Of a stretch of DNA of 6,682 nt, positions 6,587 through 6,682 are shown piece by piece. The position numbers and the translations under genes are program-made. Numbering within the stretch: the stretch's first letter is position 1; each line of letters opens with the position of its first letter. The notes beneath the pieces are model-generated. The model did not search any database and was not told where the DNA came from. It worked only from the letters and a program-made list of their open reading frames with translations. Origin of the DNA: Porphyromonadaceae bacterium (lineage in GTDB: Bacteria; Bacteroidota; Bacteroidia; Bacteroidales; Dysgonomonadaceae); contig JALHIE010000124.1 in NCBI GenBank assembly GCA_022840285.1, positions 1 to 6,682 of the forward strand, given 5' to 3'.

Positions 6587-6682
6587 ATGATTTATATAGT
6601 CAACAAATCCAATAAACCCGATTATAACATAGCGCTGGAAGAGTACTGCTTCAAAAAATTGCTGCATCACGATAAAGTGTTT
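6587..6682 (+). CDS. lplA: lipoate-protein ligase A, N-terminal part
   Basis: Thirty-two codons are visible before the window ends. They begin MIYIVNKSNKPDYNIALEEYC and end at HHDKVF. The 'N.ALEEY' helix after a short first strand is the characteristic start of LplA, which attaches lipoate through lipoyl-AMP to the lysine of carrier domains such as glycine cleavage H protein and 2-oxoacid dehydrogenase E2. The catalytic core lies beyond the edge and cannot be checked. The start is supported by the -7 element 20 bases upstream and the AT-rich leader ending AAGAAA. It lies after the terminator and so is not part of the efflux operon. Confidence 0.8.
   Translation, partial: MIYIVNKSNKPDYNIALEEYCFKKLLHHDKVF

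Noticed and set aside
6293..6670. A 125-codon reading frame on the minus strand across the PII-like gene, terminator and lipoate ligase start
   Set aside because: It would run through the strong hairpin and opposite two recognised genes, and its protein resembles no family I know.
1..6682. CRISPR arrays, tRNA or rRNA genes, insertion sequences, attachment sites
   Set aside because: No spaced direct repeats, no cloverleaf-like sequence, no transposase-like protein and no terminal inverted repeats flanking the deletions were seen on reading both strands.

Overview
The window looks like a chromosomal stretch from a Bacteroidota bacterium, most likely of the order Bacteroidales. Four things point there: AT-rich spacers with no Shine-Dalgarno-like sequence before the starts, a perfect TAnnTTTG-type -7 promoter element, protein sequences that resemble Bacteroidales efflux proteins, and the gene order regulator / outer-membrane factor / membrane-fusion protein / RND pump / small PII-like protein. 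That order matches the Porphyromonas gingivalis PG0538-PG0541 type of operon as I remember it. I ran no database search.

Layout, all on the + strand. Bases 1-414 are the 3' part of a TetR-type regulator cut by the window edge. Bases 415-555 are a regulatory gap with two inverted repeats that could be operators. Bases 556-2004 encode a TolC-family outer-membrane channel and 2026-3048 a lipoprotein membrane-fusion subunit, both apparently intact. A 98-base spacer with a short AATTTT tandem repeat follows. Bases 3147-6229 hold an HAE1-type RND inner-membrane pump whose reading frame is broken three times. Bases 6226-6462 encode a PII-like, transporter-associated protein that overlaps the pump stop by four bases. 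A strong hairpin terminator (about 6486-6525), a promoter element (6560-6567) and the first 32 codons of a lipoate-protein ligase (6587 to the edge) close the window.

The channel, fusion protein and pump would form one tripartite drug or metabolite efflux machine crossing both membranes. The TetR-type protein is its probable local repressor, and the PII-like protein is presumably a small cytoplasmic partner of the pump. The lipoate ligase is a separate transcription unit.

The main oddity is damage. Judged against the family, the pump has lost about 4, 23 and 58 bases at three sites within 740 bases, each shifting the frame. The PII-like protein lacks about 19 residues in frame at the place where the T-loop should be. 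Elsewhere these genes are clean and the pump keeps its proton-relay residues. The lesions are therefore either very recent or artefacts of sequencing, assembly or editing. As written, this sequence cannot make a full-length pump.
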